Source: JBAOHV01 sp963714875
Lineage (GTDB): Bacteria > Actinomycetota > Acidimicrobiia > Acidimicrobiales > Microtrichaceae
DNA: 64,000 bases
Direction: 5' to 3'
Assembly (NCBI GenBank): GCA_963714875.1
Contig: CAVQQI010000014.1
Location: 186,001-250,000, forward strand
The translations under genes and the position numbers were made by a program. Numbering within the stretch: position 1 is the stretch's first letter; every line of letters starts with the position of its first letter. This document shows positions 25,618-34,382 of the stretch, piece by piece. The notes under the pieces are model-generated. The model was not told the DNA's origin and did not search any database. It worked only from the letters and a program-made list of their open reading frames with translations.

Positions 25618-28085
25618 CGCTCGTCCAGGGTCCGCCGGCCGAGCCGCCACTGCAGGTCGGCCAGGTAGGTCGTCGGGCGCCAGCGCAGGTTGAGGCTGTA
25701 GTTCGAACCGCAGCCGACGCAGTCCTTGTCGAAGAAGCGCTGGTGGTCGTCGCGGTAGCGATCCGAGGCCAACACCTGTGCGATCGGGACCTCACGCACG
25801 TTGTCGTGCGGGTCCTCGCCCCAGCACCCGCCGATCTCGCCCCTGGAGTGCACCATCAGCTTCAGCTGCGACTCGGCGCAGGGCAGCTCACGCTGGATCC
25901 GCTCGGTGAAGTGCCGACGCACGTAGCGCAGGTCGGAGTACCTGGGCAGCCAACGGCGGTCGGTGCGGGCGAGGGACTCCATGGCTCGCATCGCGGCACG
26001 CAGCTCGGTCGGGTCGACCGTGGCGAGGTCGTCCACCCCGGGCGCCCGGAACAGGAAGGTCGTGTCGGTGGCCAGGTTCAGGTAGAGCTGCACCTGCAGC
26101 TCGGTGGCGAACCGGGCGATGTCGGGCACCTGGGCCAGGTTGTCGCGCATGACGGTGAAGTTGAGCCGCACCCGCAGGTCGTGGCGGTCCCGCAACGACA
26201 CGAGCTGCCGCAGTCGCGACACCGTGAGCTCGAACGCACCCTCCTTGCCGCGCAGTCGGTCGTGCAGCTCGGGGGTGGCGCCGTCGACCGAGATGTTGAA
26301 GCTGCGCACGCCCGCCGACAGCACCTCGTCGAGACGGCGCTCGTCGAGCAGGATCGCGTTGGTGTTGAGGTGCAGGTCGCTGATGCCCGCTGCCACCGCT
26401 CGCCGCATCAGCAGCGGCGTGTCGGCCCGCAGCAGCGGTTCGCCACCGGTGAAGTTGGCCTTGATGATGCCGGCCGCGCCGAGCTGGTCGATCACGTCGA
26501 ACCACTCGTCGGTGGACAGCTCGTCGCGGGTGGTCTCACGCCAGCAGTTGCACGACACGCACTCGAGGTTGCAGTTCTCGGTCACGAACAGCTCTGCGAC
26601 GAGCGGCGCCACGTGGAGTCGGGGGGCGACGCGCTCCTTGAGCGTCAACCGGGCGAAGAACGCCGCCAGCCGAGCACGCTCACGGGCGCGGTGCACCACG
26701 CCGTCGGGCAGGTCGACCGGCGGCAACCCGTCGAGTGCGCTGCGCGACCCGCGCGACGACAGCTGCACGGGGACCGCGCCGGGCGGGGCGGGCGACGAGG
26801 ACGACGAGGCGTCGGCCGCGGGGTCCAACGGCGGCACGGCGGTCATCGTGCCCTCGCCACGACGAAGAGGTTGCGCACTCGAGAACATCCGACCGTCGAG
26901 CAGCGTCAACCGGTCCGCCATGCGCGCCAGGCGGTGGCCGCCCAGCAACGACAGCGGGTGCCAGAGCCGCCACAGCAGGTTGGCCCCCGAGCGCTCGGTG
27001 GGCGTGAACCCCGCACGGTCCAGCAGCGACAGGAAGTCCGCAGGTCGGTAGTTCGTGTGGTCGTGGCGTTCCACTGCGAGGTCTCCCCGGTAGCCGTCGT
27101 CGAGTTCGACGAAGCGCTCACGGTACCGACGCTCACCGAATCTGGCGCGGTAGACCGCGCCGTGCAGGCGGGGGAACCGCAGCTTCACGTTGTCCGGATC
27201 CAACACGCTCAGCGCGTGCGCGGCCGGGACCGCCGCGATCAGCGTGCCGCCCGGCGCCAGAACGCGATGCAGTTCGGCCAGCATCCGGGACTCGTCCGGG
27301 ACGTGCTCGAGCACGTCGAGCGCGGTGGCCGAGCTGAACGTGCCATCGGCGAACGGCAGGCGCCCCCAGCGGTCGGTGCGGACCACGGGCAGCCCCTCTC
27401 GCCGAGCGGCGGCGAGGACCTCGTCGTTGGTGTCGACACCGACCGCGCGCAGCTGGGTGCCAGACAGGAGCGCGTCGAGGAACTCGCCGGTGTTGCATCC
27501 CAGCTCGAGATGCGCACCCTCGGCGTTGCACAGGCGGTGCCAGGCGAAGTCGTAGCGGCGCGTCGGATGCGTCGTGAACGGTCCGCCCGATTCGTCGGGC
27601 GCATCGAGCGCAGCCAGGGCGTCGAGACGGTCGACCAGTTCGCATGGATCCACCACTTCCGGCACCGGCCGGTGTGCGACGGCCGCTGCCAGATCGCCGT
27701 GGCGCTGCACGACGTCGGCCAACTCCTCGACGTCCCAGACGGCGATGACGCGTCCCCGCTCCTGCTCGGCGCGGAGGTAGGTCACCTGGTGGTCGTTGCC
27801 CATCTCTCCGCGGTCCCCGTGCCGCGCCACCGCGACCGGGGTGCGCCCCCGACGCTGGAGCCAGCGCACGGTGTTGCCGGCGTGGGTGATGACGACATCG
27901 GCGTCGAGCATCCGGCGTTGCAGCTCGTCGGGCGCGACCCATGCCTGGTGCTCACAGCGGGGACGCAGCTGCGACGTCCCGGTCTGGATGAACACGTCGT
28001 GGTCGTCACCGAGCCGGTCGGCCGCGCGCACGAGCCGGTCGAAGGGCCAGCGACCCATCCCGACGGTCACGACCACCGACGCCAT
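25614..28085 (-). CDS. Alg13-like glycosyltransferase + SAM methyltransferase + radical SAM/SPASM-like reading frame
   Basis: 823 aa in one open frame. Residues 1-135: Alg13/PssE-like GT28 C-domain (SVVVTVGMGRWPFDRL, ADVVITHAGNTVRWLQ). Residues 165-412: class I methyltransferase (LELGCNTGEF, LDVLEHVPDE, LAPGGTLIAAVP). Residues 490-823: radical SAM enzyme with CNLECVSC (Cys 505, 509, 512), GGEP (547-550) and later Cys 736, 754, 789 and 792 as possible auxiliary cluster ligands. ATG 28085 overlaps the Alg14-like stop (ATGA). The methyltransferase/radical SAM joint is suspect: one base fewer near 26877 would give the usual methyltransferase end NLFVVARAR and a stop overlapping an internal ATG at 26846. 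So this may be two coupled genes. Confidence 0.8.
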   Translation of the reverse strand: MASVVVTVGMGRWPFDRLVRAADRLGDDHDVFIQTGTSQLRPRCEHQAWVAPDELQRRMLDADVVITHAGNTVRWLQRRGRTPVAVARHGDRGEMGNDHQVTYLRAEQERGRVIAVWDVEELADVVQRHGDLAAAVAHRPVPEVVDPCELVDRLDALAALDAPDESGGPFTTHPTRRYDFAWHRLCNAEGAHLELGCNTGEFLDALLSGTQLRAVGVDTNDEVLAAARREGLPVVRTDRWGRLPFADGTFSSATALDVLEHVPDESRMLAELHRVLAPGGTLIAAVPAAHALSVLDPDNVKLRFPRLHGAVYRARFGERRYRERFVELDDGYRGDLAVERHDHTNYRPADFLSLLDRAGFTPTERSGANLLWRLWHPLSLLGGHRLARMADRLTLLDGRMFSSAQPLRRGEGTMTAVPPLDPAADASSSSSPAPPGAVPVQLSSRGSRSALDGLPPVDLPDGVVHRARERARLAAFFARLTLKERVAPRLHVAPLVAELFVTENCNLECVSCNCWRETTRDELSTDEWFDVIDQLGAAGIIKANFTGGEPLLRADTPLLMRRAVAAGISDLHLNTNAILLDERRLDEVLSAGVRSFNISVDGATPELHDRLRGKEGAFELTVSRLRQLVSLRDRHDLRVRLNFTVMRDNLAQVPDIARFATELQVQLYLNLATDTTFLFRAPGVDDLATVDPTELRAAMRAMESLARTDRRWLPRYSDLRYVRRHFTERIQRELPCAESQLKLMVHSRGEIGGCWGEDPHDNVREVPIAQVLASDRYRDDHQRFFDKDCVGCGSNYSLNLRWRPTTYLADLQWRLGRRTLDER
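26843..26846 (-). other. Possible hidden ATGA junction inside the 823-aa frame
   Basis: ATG 26846-26844 (codon 414, with GAGGGC upstream) overlaps an out-of-frame TGA 26845-26843. In that other frame the last codons read NLFVVARAR, a typical methyltransferase C-terminus. This is the expected structure of two overlapping genes if one base near 26877 is a spurious insertion. Confidence 0.6.
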
Positions 28086-28618
28086 CAGCTCAGCTCCCCC
28101 ACCACGACCGAGCGATGACGGTCCACGAGCAGGTCCTCGCGCTGCACCAACGTCCGCGTCGCCAGCTGCGCACACACCCGTGCCGCCCGGCCCGGCGCGC
28201 CGACCAGGTTGCAGGTCTCGACCCACCAGCTGTTCACACCCAGGCGACGAGCAGCCACGAAGTACGGCACGGCGACCGCGGTTCCCGCCGACACGACCAG
28301 ATCGACCGGGCGCCGGCGCAGGTCACGTCCGGCGGCGAGGACGGCGCCGGCCATCTGCCCGGGGTGCGACGGCGTCACGTCGTCGGCCCAGTCGACCGAC
28401 TCGGCAGCGAGCAGCTCCCTGGTGTCCGCGGCGCTCACCGCCACCCAGCGCCGGTCGAGGCGCTCCCAGAAGGCGCGCATCCCCAGCAGGTCGGTCAGCA
28501 CCCCGCCGCTCGAGGAGACCAGCAGCACCCGCGGTGCCACCCCCCGTGCCCCTGCGGAGCGGGCCGCCCGACCGGCCGCGACACCACCGTCCGCCACGCG
28601 CTGCTGAGTCGTTCCCAC
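28085..28618 (-). CDS. Alg14/PssD-like membrane subunit of a two-part glycosyltransferase
   Basis: 177 aa from GTG 28618. RVLLVSSSGGVLTDLLGM is the GT28 N-domain glycine loop of Alg14/PssD (usual form SSGGH), followed by VDLVVSAGTAVAVPYFVAARRLG and NSWWVETCNLVGAPGRAARV. Alg14 anchors Alg13 at the membrane and both form the active site for transfer of a sugar (GlcNAc in eukaryotes, glucuronate in rhizobial PssDE) to a lipid-linked acceptor. Here the Alg13 partner is encoded directly downstream with ATGA overlap. The His of SSGGH is Val in this protein, which is unusual. First gene of the - strand unit. Confidence 0.8.
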   Translation of the reverse strand: MGTTQQRVADGGVAAGRAARSAGARGVAPRVLLVSSSGGVLTDLLGMRAFWERLDRRWVAVSAADTRELLAAESVDWADDVTPSHPGQMAGAVLAAGRDLRRRPVDLVVSAGTAVAVPYFVAARRLGVNSWWVETCNLVGAPGRAARVCAQLATRTLVQREDLLVDRHRSVVVGELS

Positions 28619-28827
28619 CGTGATGCTCCTGCCCGCCGCGGATGCCGCACACCCGACGACTGGTCCACATGACGCCCCTGCCGGCCGAGAACCTAGCGAA
28701 CCCGCGCCCGCGGTGCGATCGGGAGCGACCTCGCGCCACCTATCGTTTACCCTGCGTTCAGCTGTTGTCGGTCTGGGACGGCACCGGGTCGGCCGGTGTC
28801 GGGGCGGCCGACGGGTCGGGGGACACC

Positions 28828-30393
28828 ATGGTCGATCGTCGGAACTTCCTGCTGGCCGGTGGCACGGCGCTGGGCGCCGCGGCGCTCGGGTCGCTCGCCG
28901 CGTGCTCGCCGATGCCAGAGACGCTGCCGGGCGAGTTCAGCCTGGGTGTGGCATCGGGGCTGCACTCCGCCACCGAGGTCGTGCTGTGGACCCGGGTCGA
29001 GCTGGCCAACGCGCCCGGCACGTCATCGGTCGGGTGGGAGGTGGCCGACTCACCGTCGTTCGCCAACGTGGTCGCGTCGGGCACTGCGCCGGTGAGCCCC
29101 TCGAACGACGGGTGCGTCAAGGTGCTGGTCGGCTCGTTGGCACCCGACACGTCCTACTGGTACCGGTTCACCGGTTCCACCGCGACCTCGGCGACGGGTC
29201 GGGCACGCACCATGCCGGCACCTGGATCGAGCCCCTCGTCGCTCAAGCTGGCCTTCTGCTCGTGTCAGTCCTACGCCAGCGGCTACTACGGCGCATGGCG
29301 CGACATCGCGACCCAGGACCTCGACGCCGTGCTGTTCCTGGGCGACTACATCTACGAGTCGGTTGCGATCCAGCTGCTGCGCAAGGTGCGCGACGAACCC
29401 ACCAACGACGTCGACACGCTGGACGAGTACCGCGCCACCTACCGGCTCTACCGCGGCGACCCGGACCTGCAGGCCGCGCACGCGGCGCACCCGCTGGTGC
29501 CGATCTGGGACGACCACGAGATCGTCAACGACTACGACCGGACCATCTTCACCACCGACACCGAACGTGCCGACGCCGCGTACCGGGCGTGGTTCGAGTA
29601 CATGCCGGTCATGCCGATCGACGGCACCCGCATCTACCGCGACCTGCGCTGGGGCGACCTGGCCGACCTGTTCCTGCTCGACGGACGCCAGTACCGCGAC
29701 GAGGCACTGGGCACCTCGTTGTTGGGGCTGCTGGGCCTGTCGGTGATGACCAACGACCTGCAGGCCGTCGGACGGTCGTTGCTGGGCTCGACCCAGCGGC
29801 AGTGGTTGCTCGACTCGCTGGACCTCGCTCAGGCCGAGGGCGTGCGCTGGAAGCTGATCGGCAACCCGTCGATGATCGCCCCGATCCGCCTGAGCGACCT
29901 GGACTCGCCCGAGCTGCGCGACCTGGACCCGAACCTGCCCACCCACGCAGGGCTGTACCTGGGCACCGACTCGTGGGACGGGTTCGGCTGGGAGCGCGAC
30001 CAGATCCTGGCGCACCTCCGAGACGCTGCTGTGGCCGACGTGTCGTTCCTGACCGGCGACCAGCACACCTTCATGGCAGCTGCGCTCACTCCCGACTTCG
30101 ACGACCCGTCGGCTGCTGCGGTGGCCTATGAGTACACCGGCGGGTCGATCACCTCGCCCAGCGGCATCACCGAGGCGGCACTCGCGGGCGGGCTCGGTTC
30201 GTACACGACGCAGCCGCCGTTCGACTACATGGAGATCCGACGCAACGGCTACGGGTTGGTCGAGGCGACCCCCTCGGAGATGACGGTCACCTACCACCAG
30301 CTCACGCCGGTGTTCCGCTCCGCCACGCCGACCCCGAAGGTGCGTTTCACCGCGACGCCCGGCGTGGTGCAACCGACCATCACCCAGCTCTGA
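28828..30393 (+). CDS. phoD: PhoD-type alkaline phosphatase / phosphodiesterase
   Basis: 521 aa from ATG 28828. The N-terminus DRRNFLLAGGTALGAAALG resembles a twin-arginine signal followed by a lipobox-like AAC. A Fn3-like N-domain (VVLWTRVEL, YWYRFTG) precedes the metallophosphatase: FLGDYIYES, WDDHEIVNDYD, LLDGRQYRD and LTGDQHTFMAA. These are the Fe/Ca ligand motifs of PhoD, an exported enzyme that releases phosphate from phosphodiesters and monoesters. No Pho box was identified. Single gene; the 209-bp upstream spacer has no gene. Confidence 0.92.
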   Translation: MVDRRNFLLAGGTALGAAALGSLAACSPMPETLPGEFSLGVASGLHSATEVVLWTRVELANAPGTSSVGWEVADSPSFANVVASGTAPVSPSNDGCVKVLVGSLAPDTSYWYRFTGSTATSATGRARTMPAPGSSPSSLKLAFCSCQSYASGYYGAWRDIATQDLDAVLFLGDYIYESVAIQLLRKVRDEPTNDVDTLDEYRATYRLYRGDPDLQAAHAAHPLVPIWDDHEIVNDYDRTIFTTDTERADAAYRAWFEYMPVMPIDGTRIYRDLRWGDLADLFLLDGRQYRDEALGTSLLGLLGLSVMTNDLQAVGRSLLGSTQRQWLLDSLDLAQAEGVRWKLIGNPSMIAPIRLSDLDSPELRDLDPNLPTHAGLYLGTDSWDGFGWERDQILAHLRDAAVADVSFLTGDQHTFMAAALTPDFDDPSAAAVAYEYTGGSITSPSGITEAALAGGLGSYTTQPPFDYMEIRRNGYGLVEATPSEMTVTYHQLTPVFRSATPTPKVRFTATPGVVQPTITQL

Positions 30394-30424
30394 GACCCTG
30401 TCCCGATCCCGTCGGGGCAGCACG

Positions 30425-30430
30425 TACCAT
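30425..30430 (+). promoter_or_regulatory. -10 element TACCAT of the response regulator gene
   Basis: TACCAT ends 11 bases before ATG 30442. There is no Shine-Dalgarno sequence in between, which suggests a leaderless or very short-leader mRNA. Confidence 0.4.
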
Positions 30431-30441
30431 CACCGTCAGCC

Positions 30442-31164
30442 ATGTCGAACGCACCCGCTGAACGACGCCGGATCATCCTGATCGAGGACGACGCCGACCT
30501 GCGCTCCACGCTGTTGCAGCTGTTGGAGGACGAGGATCTGGATGCCGAGGGCCACGAGTACGGCGAAGCTGCGCTCGCGCGACTGGACCTGTGGGACCCC
30601 GATCTGGCGATCGTCGATCTGCGGCTGCCGGGCATGTCGGGCTACGACGTCGTCGCCGCGATTCGTGCCCGTTCCGACATCCCCATCATCATCCTGACCG
30701 CCCAGACCGACAGCGCAGATGTCGTCGCCGGGCTCGAGGCGGGTGCGGACGACTACATGACCAAGCCGTTCGTCATCGAGGAGTTGCTGGCCCGGGTGCG
30801 GGCCAACCTGCGTCGCAGCCCGGCGGGTCCCGACGAGGGCCGGGAGCTGACCGTCGGCGATCTGGTCGTCGCGCCGCTCACCGGACAGGTCACCATCGAC
30901 GGCTCCGCGATCGAGCTGACCCGGACCGAGCTGCGCCTGCTGGCCGTCCTGGCCGGTTCGGACGGCGAGATCGTGTCGCGCGAGCAGCTGTTGGCCAGGG
31001 TGTGGCGCTACGACTACCTGGGCGACTCCCGCGTGGTGGACGCCCACGTGCACCGGCTGCGTCTGAAGATCGAACAGGACGCCGGCAACCCGCGACGTCT
31101 GCTGACCGTGCGCGGCAGCGGGTACCGGTTGGTCCCCTACGGCGACACCAACAACGACGAGTAG
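30442..31164 (+). CDS. OmpR/PhoB-family response regulator (MtrA-like)
   Basis: 240 aa. Receiver domain with acidic pocket EDD (15-17), phosphoacceptor Asp 59 in LAIVDLRLPGMSG, and DYMTKPF with the conserved Lys. C-terminal winged helix: LTRTELRLLAVLAGSDGEIVSREQLL and VDAHVHRLRLKIE. Paired in context with a GerMN lipoprotein and a histidine kinase that lie tail-to-tail on the other strand, the gene set of MtrA-LpqB-MtrB, which links cell division and envelope stress in actinobacteria. Its last 28 bp overlap the lipoprotein gene end. Confidence 0.9.
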   Translation: MSNAPAERRRIILIEDDADLRSTLLQLLEDEDLDAEGHEYGEAALARLDLWDPDLAIVDLRLPGMSGYDVVAAIRARSDIPIIILTAQTDSADVVAGLEAGADDYMTKPFVIEELLARVRANLRRSPAGPDEGRELTVGDLVVAPLTGQVTIDGSAIELTRTELRLLAVLAGSDGEIVSREQLLARVWRYDYLGDSRVVDAHVHRLRLKIEQDAGNPRRLLTVRGSGYRLVPYGDTNNDE

Positions 31165-31763
31165 TCGGCCGCGGTCAGCGGCCGACGCACCAACGTGCCG
31201 TCGGGCAACGGGACCTCGACGGTCTCGTCATCGCGCACGAACCGCACCGAGTCCACCCCGGGCAGCGACGTCAGCGTCATGACCACCTGGGCGATGGCCA
31301 GCACCTGGTCGGGCCCGGTCACCTCGGCCAGTTCGACCACCACGGTGTCGTCGCGCTGCACCGCGTCGACGATCGCATCGGAGCCCGAGATGGCTGACCT
31401 GGTGGTGGCCCCGTCCCCGTCCTTCGACGGCCCCCGTTCGAGCAACGCCAGGAGCCGTCCGACATCGGGGCCGGATTCGAACAACACGGACTCCTGCACC
31501 AGTTCCTGACCACGGATCCAGTGCACCGCGGCGACCGCCACATCGGGCCCCTCGGGAGTGGTGGTGGTGGTGGACTCCTCGCGCAGCGACGCCGGCAACT
31601 CGCTGCGATCGATGGTCACCAGGCCCTCCTCGGGCACGCCGCACCCCAGCGCGGTGGCGACCAGGATGGCTGCGAGCGCGCCGACGACGGCCGATCTGCT
31701 GCGGGTCCGGTGGGCCCGCAGCGCTCTCCCGGCTCGACCGACGTTGCCGGCCGACCCGCTCAT
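31137..31763 (-). CDS. GerMN-domain lipoprotein (LpqB-like accessory)
   Basis: 208 aa. Signal with lipobox ALGC (Cys 41), Thr-rich spacer, then a GerMN-type domain: VHWIRGQELVQESVLFESG, LLALLERGPSKDGDG, RDDTVVVELAEVTGPDQVLAIAQVV, and DDETVEVPLPDGTLVRRPL at the end. GerMN domains occur in LpqB, which modulates the MtrB sensor. LpqB also has a beta-propeller that is absent here, so this is a short version. Cotranscribed after the kinase (ATGA overlap). Confidence 0.8.
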   Translation of the reverse strand: MSGSAGNVGRAGRALRAHRTRSRSAVVGALAAILVATALGCGVPEEGLVTIDRSELPASLREESTTTTTPEGPDVAVAAVHWIRGQELVQESVLFESGPDVGRLLALLERGPSKDGDGATTRSAISGSDAIVDAVQRDDTVVVELAEVTGPDQVLAIAQVVMTLTSLPGVDSVRFVRDDETVEVPLPDGTLVRRPLTAADYSSLLVSP

Positions 31764-33247
31764 GGCCGGGGCTCCTCGGGACCGGTCAGTTGCGCCATGG
31801 CGTGGCCCGTGCCGAACTCGGCGGGGGCCGCCGCTCCGGCGCGAACCTCTGTGTCGCCCTGCGGGTCGGGGTCGAGCCGCACGCCCCGCACAGGGAGTTC
31901 CACGACGAACCGCGCGCCACCGTCGGGCGATGTCGTGACCGACACGCCACCGCCCATCGCCCGGACGCTCTCGGCGACCAGCGACAGCCCCAGGCCGGTG
32001 CCCTTGGCCGCCCCCGGCGAGGTGCCGGCGTCGCCCCGGTGGAACCGCTCGAAGATCCGATCGCGTTCCTCATCGGACACCCCCGGTCCGGCATCGTCGA
32101 CGGTGACCGACCAGTGGTCCCCGGAACACGACACCGTCAACCGGGTGCATCCGCCGGCGTACCGCTGGGCGTTCTCCACCAGGTTGCGCACCACCACGCG
32201 GAGTCGGCGGGGGTCGACCTCGACCCGTTCCGGAATCCCGCTGCCGACGATCACGCGCTCCGCCGGTAGGTCCGCGTCGGCGGCGAGCCCGGCGACGACG
32301 GTGCGCACATCCACGGTCTCGATCTGCACATCCGCGATGCCCGCCTCGAGACGCGACAGGTCCAGGATCTCGAGCACCAGTCGGCTGAAGTGGTCCAACT
32401 GCTTCTGCAGCACGGCGACCGCTTCCTGGCCCGCGGGGCTGAGCTCTGCGGAGCGCCGGTCGATGATCCGCATGGCCGAGGTGAGCGCGGTCAGCGGGGT
32501 GCGCAGCTCGTGGGACACATCGGCTGCGAAGCGACGCTCCCGTTCGATGCGGTCCTCGAGGGCTGCTGCCATGTCGTTGAACGACTCGACCAGGGCGGTC
32601 AGGTCGGGGTCGCCGACATCGATGAGTCGGGCCGACATGTCGCCCGCGGCGATCCGCTGTGCAGCGCCTGCGGTGTCACGCAGCGGGCGCAGGATGCGGC
32701 CGCTCATGAACACGCCGTAGCCGGCGGACCCGAGGGTGGTCACGAGCGCAGCGACGACGAGGGCGTTGCGGATGCTGTCGAGCGTGCCGGCCAGCTCCAC
32801 CAACGAGAACAGCTGGTAGAACGAGCGGTCGTCGTCGGGCAGGGGCACTCCGACCACGGCGAAGGGGTCGCCGTCGACGCTGGTCATGGCGAGCGCCGGA
32901 TCGCCCCCGTCGACCTCGGTGACGAGCTCCTCTGGGACCACCTGCGGCCCCACTCCGACCACCGAGCCCAACCACTCGCCCCCAGATCTCACCAGGACCG
33001 GGTCGTTCGGGCCACCGATCGCTCCGAGGGACGAGATGAGCGTGGTCGTGTCGGCGCCCACCAGGTCATCGGCCAGGCGAGCGTTGAGGAACGCCTCCTG
33101 ACGGATCAGCTCCATCCGCTTGTCGAGCAGGTAGTTGCGCGACAACTCGTAGGCGAGGAACCCGAGCGACAACGACACGATGAGCCCGCCCACCGCCATC
33201 GCCGCACCGGCGCGGGCACGCAGTCCGTAGCGGCGCGCGAGGCACAC
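31760..33247 (-). CDS. Sensor histidine kinase (MtrB-like)
   Basis: 495 aa from GTG 33247. Two transmembrane helices (about 16-34 and 160-180) flank an extracytoplasmic sensor of about 125 residues; then HAMP (RILRPLRDTAGAAQRIAAGD), HisKA with His 246 in SHELRTPLTAL, and the HATPase_c domain with NLVENAQRYA, DDAGPGVSDEERDRIFERF and GTGLGLSLV. It phosphorylates the response regulator encoded convergently at 30442-31164. The architecture fits MtrB. The C-terminal 40 residues are an extra low-complexity tail. Confidence 0.9.
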   Translation of the reverse strand: MCLARRYGLRARAGAAMAVGGLIVSLSLGFLAYELSRNYLLDKRMELIRQEAFLNARLADDLVGADTTTLISSLGAIGGPNDPVLVRSGGEWLGSVVGVGPQVVPEELVTEVDGGDPALAMTSVDGDPFAVVGVPLPDDDRSFYQLFSLVELAGTLDSIRNALVVAALVTTLGSAGYGVFMSGRILRPLRDTAGAAQRIAAGDMSARLIDVGDPDLTALVESFNDMAAALEDRIERERRFAADVSHELRTPLTALTSAMRIIDRRSAELSPAGQEAVAVLQKQLDHFSRLVLEILDLSRLEAGIADVQIETVDVRTVVAGLAADADLPAERVIVGSGIPERVEVDPRRLRVVVRNLVENAQRYAGGCTRLTVSCSGDHWSVTVDDAGPGVSDEERDRIFERFHRGDAGTSPGAAKGTGLGLSLVAESVRAMGGGVSVTTSPDGGARFVVELPVRGVRLDPDPQGDTEVRAGAAAPAEFGTGHAMAQLTGPEEPRP

Positions 33248-33386
33248 GGAGCGTGGTCGACGGCGAACTCATGTGCCCCACGGTAGGTGGCCGACAGCCG
33301 GGCGGACCGGTCGGGACGTGATCGTGACCGAACCGTGACGGTCCACACGGCACTCGGTCGGGCCTGCAGCGTGTTCACTGATCGGG

Positions 33387-34341
33387 GTGGATGTGGCGCT
33401 GGATCTGGTGATGACCATGGTGGGCCTGGCCGTGCTGGTCAAGGCCGCCGACGTCTTCGTCGACGGCGCAGCTGCGTTGTCGGCCCGACTGGACGTCGCC
33501 CCGGTGCTGGTCGGGGCGGTGGTCATCGGGCTGGGTACCAGCGTCCCGGAGCTGCTGATCTCGACGTTCGCCGCCATCGGCGGCGATGCGGAGCTGGGCG
33601 TGGGCAACATCGTCGGGTCGAACATCGCCAACCTGTCGCTGGTGCTCGGCGTGGCCGCGCTGCTGACCCCGGTCGCGGTGGCCAGCTCGACGTTGCGCCG
33701 TGAGGCGCCGGTGTCGCTCGCGGCGGTCGTCGCGTTCGGCATCGTGGTCGCCGTCGGGCTGCCGTTCGCCGGAGGGGTGGTCCTGCTGGTGGCCCTGGTG
33801 GTGCTGTTGGTGCTCGCGGTCAGGACCCGCGTCCCTGCCCTCCGACGCCGAGCTGATCGAAGAGGTCGAGGAGCTCGAGGAACGGACCGAGAGCGTGAGC
33901 ACCGCTCGTCTCTCGCTGCGTACCACGGTCGGTCTGGTCGGCACGGCGATCGGCGCCCAGCTGGTCGTCGGGGGCGCCACCGGGCTGGCCGCTGCGACCG
34001 GGCTCGCCTCGGGCCTGGTCGGCCTGACCGTCGTCGCGATCGGGACGTCGCTGCCCGAACTGATGACCGCCGTCCAGGCCAGCCGTCGTGGAGAGGACGA
34101 ACTGGTGCTCGGCAACGTGCTGGGGTCGAACGTGTTCAACTCGCTGCTCGCCGGCGGCACGATCGCAGTGATCGCCCCCGGTCCGATCGCGGATACCGCG
34201 CTGGCGACCCGTGGAGTCGCGGTGATGGTCGCCGTCGCGGTCATCGCCCGGGTGTCGATGGCCGGGGGCCGACGCATCGGGCGGCCTGCCGCGGTGTTGC
34301 TGCTGGCCGGCTACGTCGTCGCGGTGGCAGTCACGGCGTGA
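33387..34341 (+). pseudogene. CaCA-family Na+/Ca2+ (cation) exchanger, frameshifted
   Basis: About 317 aa if repaired; GTG 33387. Both alpha-repeats are intact: GLGTSVPELLISTFAAIGG with GNIVGSNIANLSLVLG, and AIGTSLPELMTAVQASRRG with GNVLGSNVFNSLL. They lie in different frames, with a +1 shift near 33840 inside the cytoplasmic loop. Ten hydrophobic segments fit the YrbG/CaCA fold. Exchanges Ca2+ for Na+ or H+. The loop after the break, SDAELIEEVEELEERTE, is acidic, as usual. A single spurious base in CCCTGCCCTCC is the simplest explanation. Confidence 0.82.
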
Positions 34342-34382
34342 GGCGTGCGGCCCGGCCGGCGGCTCGACGCTCCCGCAGTCGC

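Noticed and set aside
25743..28118. Long + strand open frame of 791 codons opposite the Alg13/methyltransferase/radical SAM frame
   Set aside because: Antisense shadow: the composition is His/Arg/Val-rich without any motif, while the - strand frame has clear enzyme motifs.
33387..34341. Programmed ribosomal frameshift in the cation exchanger
   Set aside because: No slippery heptamer or conserved stimulatory structure is evident, and similar breaks occur in many unrelated genes of the window, so indel error is simpler.
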